Shown here piece by piece: positions 11,166 through 12,062 of a DNA stretch of 12,062 bases. The notes beneath the pieces are model-generated. The model had not been told where the DNA came from. It did not search any database and saw only the letters and a list, made by a program, of their open reading frames with translations. Every line of letters starts with the position of its first letter. Position 1 is the first letter of the stretch. The stretch is taken from positions 1-12,062 of the forward strand of contig JADFGI010000052.1 of assembly GCA_022567815.1 (NCBI GenBank), read 5' to 3'. The position numbers were made by a program, and so were the translations under genes. The stretch comes from Nitrospinota bacterium (lineage in GTDB: Bacteria; Nitrospinota; Nitrospinia; Nitrospinales; VA-1).

Positions 11166-12062
11166 ATGAATGAATCCAATGTCCCCATAGAATTAAAAAC
11201 ATTTGAAGAGCGATTGAAAGATCCTTTCAGCGGTCCGCATGATCAACCGATCGAGAATTATGGGGTTATCGGCAACATGCGAACGGTCGCCCTGGTGAGC
11301 ATCGAAGGTTCCATCGACTGGTTGTGCTATCCGCATTTTGATTCTCCGAGCATTTTTGCGGCAATCCTGGACCGAAAAAAGGGCGGATTTTTTAAAATCG
11401 CGCCAGTGGGAAATTTCAAAAAGAAACAGCTTTACCGGCCCGACACCAACGTATTGGTCACCCGGTTCCTGCATAAAGACGGAGTGGGGGAGGTCACGGA
11501 CTTTATGCCGCTGGGGGCCCGCAATGGCAACCTCCATGACCTCCAACATTGCCAGATAATACGCATGGTTCGTGTGGTTCGCGGCGAATTGAGATTTCGC
11601 CTGGAGTGCTTTCCCGCTTTTGACTACGCCCGAAAGGGCCATAAGGTCAGCTTGCGAAAGGAAGGGGCGGTTTTTGAATCGGAGGATATCGCCCTGGCTC
11701 TGCATTCCCATGTCGCCTTGAAGACTCAAGGTTCGGGAGTGACTTCCGAGTTTGTTCTCCGTGAGGGGGAATCGCAGTATTTTTTTATCAAGGGGATTGA
11801 AGAAGCGGAAGCGAGTTCCGAAGATATTTGTGAATTGAAAAGTGATGCCATCGAATTGTTTGGTCAAACCTGCGACTTTTGGAGAGCCTGGATTTCAAAG
11901 AGTCAATACCGCGGCAGGTGGCGGGAAATGGTCAATCGTTCGGCCCTGACTCTCAAACTACTGACCTTTTCCCCGACGGGGGCAATCGTGGCAGCGCCCA
12001 CCACCAGTTTACCGGAAGAAATCGAGGTACAACGTAACTGGGAATACCGCGTTACCCTGAAT
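11166..12062 (+). CDS. Glycoside hydrolase family 15 (glucoamylase/trehalase-like), N-terminal part
   Basis: The first 299 codons of a probable cytoplasmic GH15 enzyme of the bacterial type; relatives hydrolyse alpha-glucosides such as trehalose or malto-oligosaccharides. The N-terminal block IENYGVIGNMRTVALVSIEGSIDWLC and PHFDSPSIFAAILD (29-69) is diagnostic, followed by a beta-rich domain (DGVGEVTDFMPLG) and the linker into the (alpha/alpha)6 barrel: WREMVNRSALTLKLLTFSPTGAIVAAPTTSLPEEI. Both catalytic glutamates would lie further on, beyond the edge. The motif that normally reads GGxRNWDYRYxWxRD here reads EVQRNWEYRVTLN, which is unusual. The ATG at 11166 is chosen; an in-frame ATG at 11127 is possible but has no Shine-Dalgarno site. 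No signal peptide is seen. The substrate cannot be told from this part. Confidence 0.88.
   Translation, partial: MNESNVPIELKTFEERLKDPFSGPHDQPIENYGVIGNMRTVALVSIEGSIDWLCYPHFDSPSIFAAILDRKKGGFFKIAPVGNFKKKQLYRPDTNVLVTRFLHKDGVGEVTDFMPLGARNGNLHDLQHCQIIRMVRVVRGELRFRLECFPAFDYARKGHKVSLRKEGAVFESEDIALALHSHVALKTQGSGVTSEFVLREGESQYFFIKGIEEAEASSEDICELKSDAIELFGQTCDFWRAWISKSQYRGRWREMVNRSALTLKLLTFSPTGAIVAAPTTSLPEEIEVQRNWEYRVTLN

Noticed and set aside
11193..11867. A 224-codon open frame opposite the GH15 gene
   Set aside because: It is a shadow of a well-supported GH15 coding frame, and its own product shows no family features.

Overview
The window looks like part of a mid-GC Gram-negative bacterial chromosome. 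It carries the start of a division and cell wall (dcw) cluster and a System I (Ccm) cytochrome c maturation locus, so the organism should have a periplasm and make c-type cytochromes. Several features together suggest a lineage such as Nitrospinota or a deltaproteobacterial-type group: a CxxxY-type CcmE, a cysteine-rich CcmH-like protein, and many short palindromic repeats between genes. That placement is inference with low confidence. There are no tRNA or rRNA genes, no CRISPR array and no transposase.

Layout. On the minus strand, reading leftwards from about 2980, are a sigma70-type promoter with a candidate MraZ operator, then mraZ, rsmH, ftsL and the N-terminal third of ftsI, which is cut by the window edge. 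A repeat-filled spacer of about 435 bp separates ftsL from ftsI. A 507-bp divergent intergenic region (2844-3350) leads to the plus-strand ccm locus: ccmE, ccmF, a ccmH-like gene and a short ccmI-like gene, then a 349-bp repeat-rich gap, then ccmA, ccmB, ccmD, ccmC and a ccmG/tlpA-like thioredoxin gene. Further right are a small NTF2/SnoaL-fold protein and the first 299 codons of a glycoside hydrolase family 15 (glucoamylase/trehalase-like) gene that runs off the window.

How the genes work together. CcmA, CcmB, CcmC and CcmD load haem onto the CcmE chaperone and release it. CcmF with the CcmH- and CcmI-like proteins attaches the haem to apocytochrome c, whose cysteines are kept reduced by the CcmG-like thioredoxin. 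MraZ, RsmH, FtsL and FtsI belong to division control and septal peptidoglycan synthesis. The two blocks share only the divergent intergenic region.

The most notable content is (1) a CxxxY CcmE beside a CcmH-like protein with five clustered cysteines; (2) five decamers in strict 10-bp phase at the mraZ transcription start; and (3) a set of dispersed repeat families that occupy almost every long spacer and reach into genes. One repeat supplies the ftsI ribosome binding site, one contains the ftsL stop codon, one places the ccmF ribosome binding site in a palindrome, and one encodes the last 22 residues of the CcmG-like protein.
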